Shown: positions 1-8,856, counted from the first letter of the stretch. The stretch: DNA of 64,000 bases from [Eubacterium] cellulosolvens LD2006 (GCF_000621585.1 NZ_JHXY01000017.1:1-64000), one strand, 5' to 3'. Translations and numbers: made by a program. Notes: a model not told the origin generated them from the sequence alone.

Positions 1-661
1 CGCCTCCGTCGACGAATGCGGCCGGGAGCTCGCGGAGAGGATCAAAAAGATCTGCCGTGAGAAAGGCTGCAAAAAACTCAACGTCATTGCTCACAGCAAA
101 GGCGGTCTGGATATGCGCGCCGCCATCACGAAATACGGAGCAGACAAATATGTCGCGTCTCTGACCACCATCAACACCCCTCACCGCGGCTGCATGTTTG
201 CGGATTATCTGCTGAACAAAGCGCCGAAGGCCGTGAAGAAAACCGTTGCCAAAACCTATAACACCGTCGTATCCAAACTCGGAGACGAGGATCCGGATTT
301 CCTCGATGCCGTCGAGGATCTGACCGCAGAAAACTGTGCGGATTTCAACGAAAACTGCCCGGACGATCCCGATGTGTACTACCAGAGCTACGGCACTTAT
401 GCGCCGGATGCGCAGTCCAGCGATTTTCCGCTGAATATGACACGCAATCTGGTTGAGTATTTTGACGGTGAGCGAAACGACGGCCTCGTCGCAGTCTCCT
501 CCATGAAGTGGGGAAGTAAGTTCACACTCATTGAGCCAAAAAGCGAAGAGGGGATCACCCACGCCGACGTCATTGACCTCTACGGAAACAACGTACCCGG
601 TTATGACGTTCGGGAAATGTATGTGGATATCCTCAGGGACCTGAAATCAAGAGGTTACTGA
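1..661 (+). CDS. Lipase / alpha-beta hydrolase, C-terminal part (5' end outside window)
   Basis: The reading frame is open from the window edge and ends at the TGA at 659-661. The visible part starts just before a nucleophile elbow, AHSKGG, with the serine that lipases of the alpha/beta-hydrolase fold use for catalysis. The context (NVIAHSKGGLDMR, then TTINTPHRG) is typical of triacylglycerol lipase/esterase proteins of Gram-positive bacteria. Downstream, a DG motif in RNDGLVAV and the histidine in GITHADVID are good candidates for the remaining triad residues. About 219 residues are visible, so roughly half of a usual lipase is missing upstream of the window. The substrate cannot be told from this fragment. 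It is followed by intron debris rather than an operon partner. Confidence 0.75.
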   Translation, partial: ASVDECGRELAERIKKICREKGCKKLNVIAHSKGGLDMRAAITKYGADKYVASLTTINTPHRGCMFADYLLNKAPKAVKKTVAKTYNTVVSKLGDEDPDFLDAVEDLTAENCADFNENCPDDPDVYYQSYGTYAPDAQSSDFPLNMTRNLVEYFDGERNDGLVAVSSMKWGSKFTLIEPKSEEGITHADVIDLYGNNVPGYDVREMYVDILRDLKSRGY

Positions 662-689
662 CGGATCTCGTACCCTAGGATCCATCATC

Positions 690-785
690 TTTCTTCATGG
701 GTCGAGTAGACAGGGGGATTGCTCCCTCTGCCCCTCACAGAATTCCGGACATGCAGATTTCCCGCATCCGGCTCTTTACGAGACT
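690..785 (-). ncRNA. 3' end of a group II intron (degenerate)
   Basis: On the minus strand, directly after the reverse transcriptase remnant, there is a stem GCCGGATGCGGG paired with a CATGTCCGG-type arm, then a GTGAGGGGC...CCCCCTGTCTACTCGACC run. This order (a GCCGnATGCG stem, then GAGGGG, then CTACTCGACC) is what commonly follows the maturase gene at the 3' end of bacterial group II introns. The 5' part of the intron and most of its protein are missing, so it should be inactive. Exact ends are not determined. Confidence 0.45.
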
Positions 786-801
786 CATTCCTCGTATACT
801 A

Positions 802-1071
802 TCATGCGTAGATACTCACGTATATTTTTGCTTCGGCTAAGGGGTGAGTATAATCTAACATCTTAAGAAAATCCACCCAATTGTAGCTTTTCTTCTGACT
901 ACGTCTATTGAGCCAATAGAACAAGCTCTTCATCACCTCATACCTAAAAGCTTTAATACTCCTTGAGTTATCTGAAATCCCGTAGTAATGGAAATAACCA
1001 ACCAGTATCTCGTTTAGCTTCTTAACAATGTCCTTAGTTCTCATTGTCCGCATCTCACCGATTTTCCTGTG
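802..1071 (-). pseudogene. Group II intron reverse transcriptase/maturase, C-terminal remnant
   Basis: About 90 residues match the C-terminal maturase (X) region of bacterial group II intron proteins. The motifs seen are EILVGYFHYYGISDNSRS, WLNRRSQKKS and a final HPLAEAKIYV, corresponding to the family pattern GYYNYYG-N, LNRRSQK, PxPRI. The RT palm domain with its YADD motif is absent. The frame is open further upstream, but the similarity stops at a GGTACC repeat unit at 1077. The break therefore coincides with the same short repeat that bounds other truncated genes here. Confidence 0.75.
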
Positions 1072-1076
1072 TTCAT

Positions 1077-1132
1077 GGTACCTGGTACGCGGTTCGCGCG
1101 GTTCGGCATCATCATTCATGGTACCTGGCGCC
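1077..1132. repeat. Two GGTACCTG-type breakpoint repeats
   Basis: Two diverged copies of the motif GGTACCTGACACC lie at 1077-1089 (GGTACCTGGTACG) and 1120-1132 (GGTACCTGGCGCC). Both are preceded by TTCAT, as in the better copies further along. They flank about 30 bp of unassignable sequence and sit exactly where the reverse transcriptase remnant loses its 5' part. Confidence 0.6.
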
Positions 1133-1254
1133 AATGTTTTACACCAAGGTCGCAACAGCCGTCGATGCAGAAAATGCATCTTGTGTTATGATGAAATCTG
1201 ATATACTATATAAGTAAGAAAAGGCATATGCCTTGGTGGGTTGACACCTAAAAT

Positions 1255-1357
1255 CTGATATATTTTCCAGACGTAGGTGCTGGAGGTTGGCAGGCAACGG
1301 AAAAACCTGATATTTTCCGGACGTAGGTACCGGAGGTTGGCAGACAACGGAAAAATC
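1255..1357. repeat. Imperfect tandem repeat of about 51 bp, two copies
   Basis: Units 1255-1306 and 1307-1357 share CTGATAT-TTTTCC, GACGTAGGT, GGAGGTTGGCAG and CAACGGAAAAA. They differ at a handful of bases and by about 2 bp in length. They precede the hairpin and start of the PBECR4-type gene. They could be part of its control region or simply debris from a mobile element. Confidence 0.6.
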
Positions 1358-1363
1358 AACCAT

Positions 1364-1406
1364 AAAATGGGAATGTACATTGCTACGGCATATACATTCC
1401 CATTTT
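1364..1406 (+). promoter_or_regulatory. Perfect 14-bp inverted repeat upstream of the PBECR4 gene
   Basis: The arms AAAATGGGAATGTA (1364-1377) and TACATTCCCATTTT (1393-1406) pair perfectly around a 15-nt loop. They end 23 bp before the ATG of the next gene and 7 bp before its ribosome binding site. An operator or a structured leader is more likely than a terminator, because the 3' arm leads straight into the gene. Confidence 0.55.
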
Positions 1407-1429
1407 AAATTTTGAGGACAATAAGGGCT

Positions 1430-2059
1430 ATGGACAAAAGAAGAATAATATCTACCGTAACTAAAGCGGCTAAAATCTATCACAAAGAATTGGAAGATCA
1501 AAAAATTATATTCGTTTATGGTATACCATCCGAAGTCAAAAAACAGATTGAAGAAAATGTCGTGAGGATAACCTGTCTGGGATTCTACGAAGTTGTATTT
1601 CACAGAGCTAACTTCCTCCATTTGACAGGTCTAAAATTGAATAAAAAGAAGGTGAGTTCTGCAATCAATTTCTACTCAAAATGTTTAGACGGAAGATTAT
1701 CTGAAGAAGATTTTTATCTGTCTAAAGACGGGTCTACTGTACAAAAACTAGAAGTACTGACAGATATGATGAACATCAAGAAAACCGCATCTATGATAGG
1801 TGATTTTACGGATGCAGGGCCACGACTGTATTCAGAAAAAATTGCCGGAAACATTTATGCATGTATAGGATTTGTTCGTGACAAGTATTCAAACCTTAAC
1901 GTTCCGAATACTTTGTTGAAAAAAGATATTCGAACCGTTTCATCTAAACCACAAAAGAAGATTTATGCAGTATTAAGCAAAAAGTACTCCGAAAATAAAT
2001 ATAGCATAGTCGAAAAATGTGATAAATCTATCGATTTAAGCAAGGTTCAATTGCCATGA
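1430..2059 (+). CDS. PBECR4-type putative nuclease/toxin domain protein
   Basis: This is a protein of 209 residues. I chose the ATG at 1430 because GAGGAC and AAGGG lie just upstream; a TTG at 1412 is in frame but has no good site. The sequence has the layout I associate with the PBECR4 family (phage Barnase-EndoU-ColicinE5/D-RelE-like nuclease 4). A hydrophobic strand is followed by FHRANFLHLTGL, a FYSKCLDGRLSEEDF helix, QKLEVL and a final PNTLLKKDIR segment. Members are small proteins linked with phages and mobile elements and are predicted to cut RNA. No activity has been read off residues here, and no antitoxin-like partner is visible next to it. It is AT-rich compared with the lipase and flippase sequences around it, which suggests transfer. 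Its stop codon overlaps the first bases of the large direct repeat. Confidence 0.6.
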   Translation: MDKRRIISTVTKAAKIYHKELEDQKIIFVYGIPSEVKKQIEENVVRITCLGFYEVVFHRANFLHLTGLKLNKKKVSSAINFYSKCLDGRLSEEDFYLSKDGSTVQKLEVLTDMMNIKKTASMIGDFTDAGPRLYSEKIAGNIYACIGFVRDKYSNLNVPNTLLKKDIRTVSSKPQKKIYAVLSKKYSENKYSIVEKCDKSIDLSKVQLP

Positions 2060-3425
2060 GCAAGATCTATCAGACGCACTTCCAACTCCTCACTTCCCCC
2101 ACACTATCCCCTTCAAATACTGAAAAGAATCCGTCTTCCTGTAAGCAAGAATAAAGATCACGTTCGGAAGCAATACACAGATCACCGCCCTCACCAGCAG
2201 TTGCATCAGCGCCCCCTCCACCGGAATCGCCACACAGACTCCATAGGTCATCGCCGCCACCAGCATAACAAGAAAGCTCTGTGTTCCCTGATACAAGTGA
2301 TAATCCCTCCGGTGCTCCTTCTTGAAATAGAGGCGGAAGGTAATGGCACAGCCCCAGATATAATTGCAGAAGAACAGACTGATGATCGTCGCCAGAATAA
2401 TCCCGTGCACCCCGAACAGCTTTCCCAGGGAAATATTCAACACCAGATTCAGCACCGTCTCGCACACCGCCCGGTACCTGTGTTCCCACCAGAGCCCGTT
2501 GGCCGCATGGTACATAGACCGGACGTCTCCAAGCTTTACGAGGTAAAAATACAGACAGATCAATCCCACCGCCGACATCGGCAGGAGCATATCCTCCCCC
2601 ATCCACAGCTTCATAAACGGTTGATACAGACAGAGAAGACAGATCATACACCAGCCACCGATCCACAGATAGATAAAGTCCAGCCGCTTCATCTCCTGAT
2701 AATTCTCTTCCACATCGCGGGTCGCCACATGATTGCCCACGCCTCCCATAAAGGACACGGTAATCAGCCCGACAAAGGCATTTACTCCGCTCATTACCAG
2801 AAAATAATTGTTGTAAACACCGGTCAGCACGAGTCCGAGAAAGGCCGAAATACAGATACTGTCCAGAGAATTTCTGGTTACTCCGCACGCCGCCTGAATA
2901 AAGGTTCCTGCCACCAGCTTCTTAATACCCCTGACATCTCCGGCTCCCAGCTTTCCCTTTGCCTTATACTGGGGAAAAATGCTTCGCACCCTCCATGCAA
3001 TCAGCAGGTTGTTCAGGATGGTGAACACCGGCATCATCAAGGCCAGCCAATAATAATTCCGGGTAACCAGGAGAGCCGCGATCTGCGAAGCGGTCAATCC
3101 GATCTTCACCACGGCAGTGATGACGCTGTTGATATCCTCCCGCTGATGAACAACGATCAGCGAGGAGAGATACGCATACAGGAAATAACTGAGGGAAGTA
3201 TTAGCCAGATAGATCAGATAAAGACTGATCAGATTGATATCCGCCGGATAAGAATCCTTGATCAGGCCGGGAAGAAACGGAATGAAAGCCAGCCCCAGAA
3301 GGATGATGGCAACACCGATCACCCGGTAGACCTTTCTGTAAAAATTGAGGAGGGCGTCCATCTTCTCGACATCGCCCTCCGCAGCCGGCTTGTACATATT
3401 GTAGACCATCGCCGTGCTGAATCCC
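2051..3425. repeat. 1,375-bp direct repeat, copy 1
   Basis: This stretch matches 7300-8674 base for base at a constant offset of 5,249 bp, with about 45 substitutions seen by eye and no net length change (about 97% identical). It begins at TTGCCATGAGC inside the end of the PBECR4 gene and ends at CTGAATCCC, seven bases before a GGTACCTGACACC motif. It contains the 3' four-fifths of a flippase gene. Confidence 0.95.
2090..3425 (-). pseudogene. Wzx-type polysaccharide flippase, 5'-truncated copy
   Basis: The 3' part of a membrane flippase gene, nearly identical to the complete gene at 7339-8856. The frame is still open to the stop at 2090-2092, but the first 60 or so residues are missing, because the sequence leaves the flippase at GFSTAMVYN and enters a GGTACC repeat. 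A start at the internal MVYNMYKP would drop the first membrane helices, so a working transporter is unlikely. The lack of stops or frameshifts suggests the truncation is recent. Like its twin it would be a 12-14 helix lipid-linked oligosaccharide exporter of the MOP superfamily. Confidence 0.85.
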
Positions 3426-3431
3426 CTTCAT

Positions 3432-3444
3432 GGTACCTGACACC
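3432..3444 (+). repeat. GGTACCTGACACC breakpoint repeat
   Basis: A perfect copy of the 13-bp core, preceded by CTTCAT. It lies between the broken 5' end of flippase copy 1 and the stop codon of the permease gene, and so marks the junction between polysaccharide-type sequence and the glycerate module. Confidence 0.8.
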
Positions 3445-3459
3445 AATGTCCGTGACCTG

Positions 3460-4728
3460 CTAAATTGCAGATGTCACCGCAAATATCAGCACTGCGACCA
3501 CCGTACTTGTTAATCCTACCAAAGCTTCAAATATTATAAGCTTCATCCGCTCCGAAATGTTCATGTTTACTGCACCGCCAGTAGCATGGAAGAAGGAACC
3601 GTGGGGCAGAGAATCTATTACTGTTGCTCCGGCATGAATCATAGCGCCGGCAGACAGAGCATTTACGCCTTCGGCAGTAAGGATCGAAGAGAAGGTCTGG
3701 GCTGCAACTGTTGCTCCTGCCGTGGTTGAGGCTGTTGCTCCGGCCATCAGGATACCTGCAATTGGAGCAAGCAGGAAAGCCGGCATATTAAAGATGTTCA
3801 GAATATTCACAACATCCTGCTGAAGGGCAGAGGCTTTGATGATTCCTGCAATAGTTCCGGTTCCAAGTAGCAGGATGGAAACACCTGTTACCTTTCCGAG
3901 ACCGAATTCTGCAAAGGATCCAAACTTTTTGATATTGCCTGTGGCAATGGTGCAGACAAGACCGCCGATTGGTAATGCGATCATAGGATCCACCGTAATA
4001 TTTGCGATAGGCCTAAGCGCTAAAAGGATGATCACCACCAAAGGTCCCAGAATTGCTGTTAGGAATGAAGGCAGCTCCTTGGTTTCACCTTTTTCAAGAT
4101 CGGATTCTAGCACCTTAAGCCCTTCTTTTTTTGAAAGAAGATTGGCAAGAATCACGGTTACGATTAGTGCGCAGATTGCCGGAATCGCGTTTTTCATCAT
4201 AAGAGATGTCAGATCCACACCAAAAGATTCTGAGACTGCGATGGTGTTGGGATTAGGAGAAATAATGTTTCCGGCCTTTCCTCCTCCGATCATGGCAAGA
4301 AGAAGGGACTGCTTGTTGTAACCGGCCTCCTTACCTATAGCCAGAGCGATAGGCGCTACTGTAATAACTGAGATATCCACAAACACACCAACAGCGCAGA
4401 TTACCATTGTTGCAACGGCAACGGCGAGGAGGGCTTTTTTTGCGCCAAGCTTTCCGACGATTCCCTGGGCAATCTTTTCCGCCGCACCGGTTTTTATCAA
4501 AGCACCGGCAAGGATTCCGGAAGTCATGATGCGCAGCACCGAAGTGATCATACTGCCGGCACCTGTCATCATCGTGCTTACTGTTAACCCAAGATTTCCC
4601 GCAGATCCCACAATACCACCGACAAGGGCGCCGAGGATCAGACTGTAAGCGGGATGGAATTTTTTAATTATAAGTATAATGGCAATTGCCATACCAATGA
4701 TTGCACCGATGGTTGAAAAATCATACAT
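3460..4728 (-). CDS. GntP-family glycerate/gluconate permease
   Basis: A 422-residue polytopic membrane protein of the GntP (gluconate:H+ symporter) family, close to the usual 420-450 residues. It is built of hydrophobic helices from the N terminus (FSTIGAIIGMAIAIILIIKK) to the C terminus. It carries typical family segments such as GGKAGNIISPNPNTIA, TASTTAGATVAA and the IDSLPHGSFF motif. The start overlaps the glycerate kinase stop by 8 bp (ATGTATGA) with a GGAGGAAC site, so the two are translationally coupled. The pairing with a glycerate kinase and a CdaR regulator makes glycerate the likeliest substrate, though gluconate or another sugar acid cannot be excluded. The stop lies 16 bp from a GGTACC repeat. 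Confidence 0.88.
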   Translation of the reverse strand: MYDFSTIGAIIGMAIAIILIIKKFHPAYSLILGALVGGIVGSAGNLGLTVSTMMTGAGSMITSVLRIMTSGILAGALIKTGAAEKIAQGIVGKLGAKKALLAVAVATMVICAVGVFVDISVITVAPIALAIGKEAGYNKQSLLLAMIGGGKAGNIISPNPNTIAVSESFGVDLTSLMMKNAIPAICALIVTVILANLLSKKEGLKVLESDLEKGETKELPSFLTAILGPLVVIILLALRPIANITVDPMIALPIGGLVCTIATGNIKKFGSFAEFGLGKVTGVSILLLGTGTIAGIIKASALQQDVVNILNIFNMPAFLLAPIAGILMAGATASTTAGATVAAQTFSSILTAEGVNALSAGAMIHAGATVIDSLPHGSFFHATGGAVNMNISERMKLIIFEALVGLTSTVVAVLIFAVTSAI

Positions 4729-5878
4729 GACTTGTTCCTCCTATATTTATGAGCATAAGCCGCATTACCTGTTCCGCAGCAGCAGCCAAATTGTTTTTGG
4801 CATTTGTATTGTCCATGGCTTCATCGAGTGTGGTTACACCTCTTACAATGGGAAAGAATGCGTCGATACCGTTTCGGTTGCACTCCACAGCCTGCTCAGT
4901 CACTCCACCTGCAAAGGCGATCACGGGCTTGCCGTATTTTTTTGCCAGCTTTGCCACACCAACAGGTGCCTTACCCATGGCTGTCTGGAAATCCAGCATG
5001 CCTTCCCCGGTCACCACAAGATCGGCGTCCTTGATATAATCCTCCAGCCTAGTCTCTTCAAGTACGATATTGATCCCGGACTGTAATTTTGCGTTTGTAT
5101 AGGTTAAAAAAGCGAATCCAAGACCACCGGCTGCACCGGTGCCAGGATACTTCGGATCTGCCTGGGGATATTTTTCCCTTGAAGCCGCAGCATAATAGCC
5201 GAGCCATTTATCCATATCCATGATCATGGAAGGAGTTGCCCCCTTCTGAGGACCATACACCGCACTGCAGCCGTCGGTTCCGCAGAGCGGATTCGTAACA
5301 TCACAGGCTACCATGAACTCGCAGTCCTTAAGCTCCGGGATTACATAGGTATCGGTGATGGTCTCAAGCTCCTTAAGGCCCTTGGCACCGAAAGGAATCT
5401 GCCTTCCGGCCTTATCCAGAAATTCGTAACCCAGTGCCTGCAGCATGCCTACGCCACCGTCATTTGTGGCGCTTCCGCCTATCCCTACGATAAAACGCCT
5501 ACATCCTTTATTGATTGCATCTTTTATGACTTCCCCGACACCATAGGTTGTCGCATTTAGAGGGTTTAATTCATTTCTTGCCACCAGAGTTATGCCTGCC
5601 GCGCCGCTCATTTCCACCACAGCGGTCATGGTATCACGTATAATTCCGTAAGCGCAGCTCACCGGACTTCCCAAAGGACCTGTCACAACAACCTCGTGTC
5701 GTTCTCCGTTCATTCCCTCGATCAGTGCTTCCACCGTTCCCTCACCTCCGTCGGCCAGCGGGCGGACAGCCACTTCCACAGTGTGGTTTGCTCTTTTAAA
5801 GCCCTCGGCTACTGCATAACCGGCTTCGATGGAGGACATGCTTCCTTTAAAAGAATCTATTGCTGTTACAACCTTCAT
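4721..5878 (-). CDS. glxK: Glycerate kinase (GarK/GlxK type)
   Basis: A 385-residue protein of the type-1 glycerate kinase family, which phosphorylates D-glycerate with ATP to a phosphoglycerate that enters lower glycolysis. The N terminus MKVVTAIDSFKGSMSS, the RPLADGGEGT motif, GGSATNDGGVGM and the VTGEGMLDFQTAMGKAP block are hallmarks of the family, and the length is normal. It is the first gene of a two-gene operon with the overlapping permease, and is divergent from the cdaR-type regulator 190 bp away. It acts in the cytosol. Which carbon is phosphorylated (2 or 3) cannot be read from the sequence alone; most relatives are 2-kinases. Confidence 0.92.
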   Translation of the reverse strand: MKVVTAIDSFKGSMSSIEAGYAVAEGFKRANHTVEVAVRPLADGGEGTVEALIEGMNGERHEVVVTGPLGSPVSCAYGIIRDTMTAVVEMSGAAGITLVARNELNPLNATTYGVGEVIKDAINKGCRRFIVGIGGSATNDGGVGMLQALGYEFLDKAGRQIPFGAKGLKELETITDTYVIPELKDCEFMVACDVTNPLCGTDGCSAVYGPQKGATPSMIMDMDKWLGYYAAASREKYPQADPKYPGTGAAGGLGFAFLTYTNAKLQSGINIVLEETRLEDYIKDADLVVTGEGMLDFQTAMGKAPVGVAKLAKKYGKPVIAFAGGVTEQAVECNRNGIDAFFPIVRGVTTLDEAMDNTNAKNNLAAAAEQVMRLMLINIGGTSHV

Positions 5879-6068
5879 GACGCTTTTCTCCTTTTTTCGA
5901 TTAACTGTTCCAGTTCTGCTTCGTTCTGCTTCGTTATGAATATATTATAGACAAAAGAATTTCATTATGATATGTTAAGCATAATATTAAATATATATTA
6001 TTTAGCAAATAAATTGTCATCTATGACATTAGCTATGATTACAGCATCTGCAATCCGGAGGTTTTACC
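5879..6068. promoter_or_regulatory. Divergent control region between glycerate kinase and cdaR
   Basis: This AT-rich gap separates two divergent genes. A TATAAT hexamer with TGTC before it is read on the minus strand at 5944-5949, about 66 bp upstream of the kinase start, and is the best -10 candidate for the kinase-permease operon. No convincing -35 was found. The regulator has a clear GGAGG at 6058-6062. A CdaR-type protein would be expected to bind here, but no obvious palindrome stands out. Confidence 0.4.
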
Positions 6069-7154
6069 ATGATCACATCAATTTCCAGGAATCTGGCGCA
6101 GCAGATTGTCGACAATATCCATGCTGTCTGCGGTTATCATGTCAACTTCATCAATACCAATGGGATGATCTATGCCTCCAGCGACCCGGATCGTCTGAAC
6201 ACATACCATGACATCGGAAGGGAGTCGGCACGAACCGGAGAAACCATTGAAGTGGAATCGGATGAGCAATTCCCGGGAACTCATAAGGGAATCAATATTC
6301 CGGTGTTCCACCATATGCGTGTGATCGCAGTGGTCGGTATTTCCGGCGAACCCTCAGAAGTTCGACGTTTTGCCAAGCTGGCTGAACGAATCGCGAGCCT
6401 GCTCCTTCATGAACAGGAATTAAATGCTGTCCATCGTACATTAGATGAAAAGAAGCAGTACATGATCCGCTCACTGATCTACAGCGAATTTGAAAACATG
6501 GACTATCTGCGGGAATGCTTCAGGGAGTTTAATGTTGTTTGGGAACAAACCTACCGAATGGTACAGATCGAAGTAAACAGCCGCTATAATCCCGTGAATA
6601 TCTCCTTACTTGAGCAGCAGGTGGAGGCTCTGTTCAGCTCAATGAGAAATGGTATTTATGTCTATAACTATCCGAAACTATTTATCGGCTTGGTTGAAGC
6701 GGAAGAATTTGATAAAAAGGAGTATATGTTTATTCGTTTCGCCGAAAGGCATAGGGAGATTGTGAAGACAGCAATCGGGAAGGCTGTAGAAGTTTATAAA
6801 TGTAATGAATCCTATCAAAGCGCAGAGCATGCACTGAAAACGATCAAAGATAAGAAGCTTTACTATGTCAATTTCGATACACTGACATTGGAAATACTCT
6901 TTTCCGGTATTTCAAAGCAGCAATTTAGGGAATTCTCTGACAAAGTGCTTTCCACACTTTCAGGGGAAGACAGGAAATTTCTTGAGATCTATTATGAAAA
7001 AGAAATGTCGTTGGCCGCCACCGCAGAGGAACTGTTTTTACATAAAAATACCGTACAGCAGCGACTTAACAGGATTAGCCAGAGTAGCGGGCTAAATCCC
7101 AGAAAATTTAGGGAGGCGGTGCTCTTTTACCTGGCGCTTCGTGGTCAGGGATAA
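6069..7154 (+). CDS. cdaR: CdaR/PucR-type sugar-diacid and glycerate regulator
   Basis: A 361-residue transcription factor. Residues 1 to about 130 form the diacid-recognition domain (MITSISRNLAQQIVDNI, then the FPGTHKGINIPV segment). The C-terminal 60 residues are the PucR helix-turn-helix (LAATAEELFLHKNTVQQRLNRI). In E. coli CdaR activates the galactarate, glucarate and glycerate genes in response to sugar diacids or glycerate. Here it is divergent from a glycerate kinase-permease operon, the usual arrangement for this family. ATG at 6069 is supported by GGAGGTTTTACC. It is probably the local activator of the operon. Confidence 0.88.
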   Translation: MITSISRNLAQQIVDNIHAVCGYHVNFINTNGMIYASSDPDRLNTYHDIGRESARTGETIEVESDEQFPGTHKGINIPVFHHMRVIAVVGISGEPSEVRRFAKLAERIASLLLHEQELNAVHRTLDEKKQYMIRSLIYSEFENMDYLRECFREFNVVWEQTYRMVQIEVNSRYNPVNISLLEQQVEALFSSMRNGIYVYNYPKLFIGLVEAEEFDKKEYMFIRFAERHREIVKTAIGKAVEVYKCNESYQSAEHALKTIKDKKLYYVNFDTLTLEILFSGISKQQFREFSDKVLSTLSGEDRKFLEIYYEKEMSLAATAEELFLHKNTVQQRLNRISQSSGLNPRKFREAVLFYLALRGQG

Positions 7155-7202
7155 AAAGTCTTATCTTCTATATTGTTATGACAGAAAAAATGGAAACGGA
7201 AT

Positions 7203-7299
7203 ATGAGAACACTATTTATTGGGAACAGCCATACCTTTTACAAAGATATGCCAAATATTTTTAAGGAAATATGTAAAAAAAATGGCATAGACATGCAGG
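7203..7299 (+). pseudogene. N-terminal fragment of a DUF4886/SGNH-like hydrolase
   Basis: The first 30 or so residues (MRTLFIGNSHTFYKDMPNIF) match the start of DUF4886-type SGNH-fold proteins, which begin with a GNS block carrying the catalytic serine. After MQVAM the sequence passes directly into the 1,375-bp repeat, so the rest of the gene has been replaced. GGAAACGGA precedes the ATG. The break at 7299/7300 is the left edge of repeat copy 2. Confidence 0.65.
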
Positions 7300-8674
7300 T
7301 TGCCATGAGCAAGATCTATCAGACGCACTTCCAAATCCTCACTTCCCCCACACTATCCCCTTCAAATACTGAAAAGAATCCGTCTTCCTGTAAGCAAGAA
7401 TAAAGATCACGTTCGGAAGCAATACGCAGATCACCGCCCTCACCAGCAGCTGCATCAGCGCCCCCTCCACCGGAATCGCCACGCAGACTCCATAGGTCAG
7501 CGCCGCCACCAGCATAACGAGAAAGCTCTGTGTTCCCTGATACAAATGATAATCCCTCCGGTGCTCCTTCTTGAAATAGAGCCGGAAGGTAATGGCACAG
7601 CCCCAGATATAATTGCAGAAGAACAGACTGATGATCGTCGCCAGAATAATCCCGTGCACCCCGAACAGCTTTCCCAGGGAAATATTCAACACCAGATTCA
7701 GCACCGTCTCGCACACCGCCCGGTACCTGTGTTCCCACCAGAGCCCGTTGGCCGCATGGTACATAGACCGGACGTCTCCAAGCTTTAAGAGGTAAAAATA
7801 CAGACAGATCAATCCCACCGCCGACATCGGCAGGAGCATATCCTCCCCCATCCACAGCTTCATAAAAGGTTGATACAGACAGAGAAGACAGATCATACAC
7901 CAGCCACCGATCCACAGATAGATAAAGTCCAGCCTCTTCATCTCCTGATAATTCTCTTCCACATCGCGGGTCGCCACGTGATTCCCCACGCCTCCCATAA
8001 AGGACACGGTAATCAGCCCGACAAAGGCATTTACTCCGCTCATTACCAGAAAATAATTGTTGTAAACACCGGTCAGCACCAGTCCGAGAAAGGCAGAAAT
8101 ACAGATACTGTCAAGGGAATTTCTCGTGACGGCGCACGCCGACTGGATAAAGGTTCCTGCCACCAGCTTCTTAATACCCCTGACATCTCCGGCTCCCAGC
8201 TTTCCCTTTGCCTTATACTGGGGAAAAATACTTCGCACCCTCCACGCAATCAGCAGATTGTTCAGGATGGTGAACACCGGCATCATCAAGGCCAGCCAAT
8301 AATAATTCCGGGTAATCAGGAGAGCCGCGATCTGCGAAGCGGTCAATCCGATCTTCACCACGGCAGTGATGACGCTGTTGATATCCTCCCGCTGATGAAC
8401 AACGATCAGCGAGGATAGATACGCATATAGAAAATAACTGAGGGAAGTATTAGCCAGATAGATCAGATAAAGACTGATCAGATTGATATCCGCCGGATAA
8501 GAATCCTTGATCAGTCCGGGAAGAAACGGAATGAAGGCCAGTCCCAAAAGGATGATGGCAACGCCGATCACCCGGTAGACCTTTCTGTAAAAATTGAGGA
8601 GAGCGTCCATCTTCTCGACATCGCCCTCCGCAGCCGGCTTGTACATATTGTAGACCATGGCCGTACTGAATCCC
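7300..8674. repeat. 1,375-bp direct repeat, copy 2
   Basis: The partner of 2051-3425 in the same orientation. The repeat ends inside the intact flippase gene, so this copy (or its parent) is the likely source. Recombination between the two copies would remove a 5,249-bp circle containing the whole glycerate module. Confidence 0.95.
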
Positions 8675-8856
8675 AGTTCAGAGAGACAGAGAACTGAGAG
8701 CACCGAAGAATACAGACTCCCCAAGCCCAGGTATTCCACACCGAGAATCCTCTGCACGGCAAACCGCTCCACAAAAGGACAGAGCATGACAATAACCTTG
8801 CCCAGGATTCCAAAGATAAGATTTCGCTTTGCATTTCCAACAACATTCATCTGCAC
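7339..8856 (-). CDS. Wzx-type polysaccharide flippase
   Basis: A 505-residue polytopic membrane protein of the MOP (MATE/PST) superfamily, similar to lipid-linked oligosaccharide exporters of capsule and exopolysaccharide loci. It starts with MQMNVVGNAKRNLIFGILGK and keeps the usual run of about 12-14 helices. I take the GTG at 8856 as start because GAGGT lies 9 nt upstream; the ATG at 8850 is the alternative. It lies just after the acyltransferase stop and is the last gene of the minus-strand polysaccharide operon. It is expected to flip undecaprenyl-linked repeat units for the EpsG-like polymerase at 13.5 kb. Most of the gene is duplicated at 2090-3425. Confidence 0.88.
   Translation of the reverse strand: MQMNVVGNAKRNLIFGILGKVIVMLCPFVERFAVQRILGVEYLGLGSLYSSVLSVLCLSELGFSTAMVYNMYKPAAEGDVEKMDALLNFYRKVYRVIGVAIILLGLAFIPFLPGLIKDSYPADINLISLYLIYLANTSLSYFLYAYLSSLIVVHQREDINSVITAVVKIGLTASQIAALLITRNYYWLALMMPVFTILNNLLIAWRVRSIFPQYKAKGKLGAGDVRGIKKLVAGTFIQSACAVTRNSLDSICISAFLGLVLTGVYNNYFLVMSGVNAFVGLITVSFMGGVGNHVATRDVEENYQEMKRLDFIYLWIGGWCMICLLCLYQPFMKLWMGEDMLLPMSAVGLICLYFYLLKLGDVRSMYHAANGLWWEHRYRAVCETVLNLVLNISLGKLFGVHGIILATIISLFFCNYIWGCAITFRLYFKKEHRRDYHLYQGTQSFLVMLVAALTYGVCVAIPVEGALMQLLVRAVICVLLPNVIFILAYRKTDSFQYLKGIVWGK

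Noticed and set aside
1181-1209. A TTGTGT / TACTAT promoter for the PBECR4 gene
   Set aside because: The spacing is right but the match is weak and it lies 220 bp upstream, before the tandem repeats; not enough to call.
2201-3463. Long plus-strand open frames opposite the flippase copies
   Set aside because: They are antisense to the flippase, rich in His/Gln/Arg, and are repeated only because the flippase sequence is duplicated.
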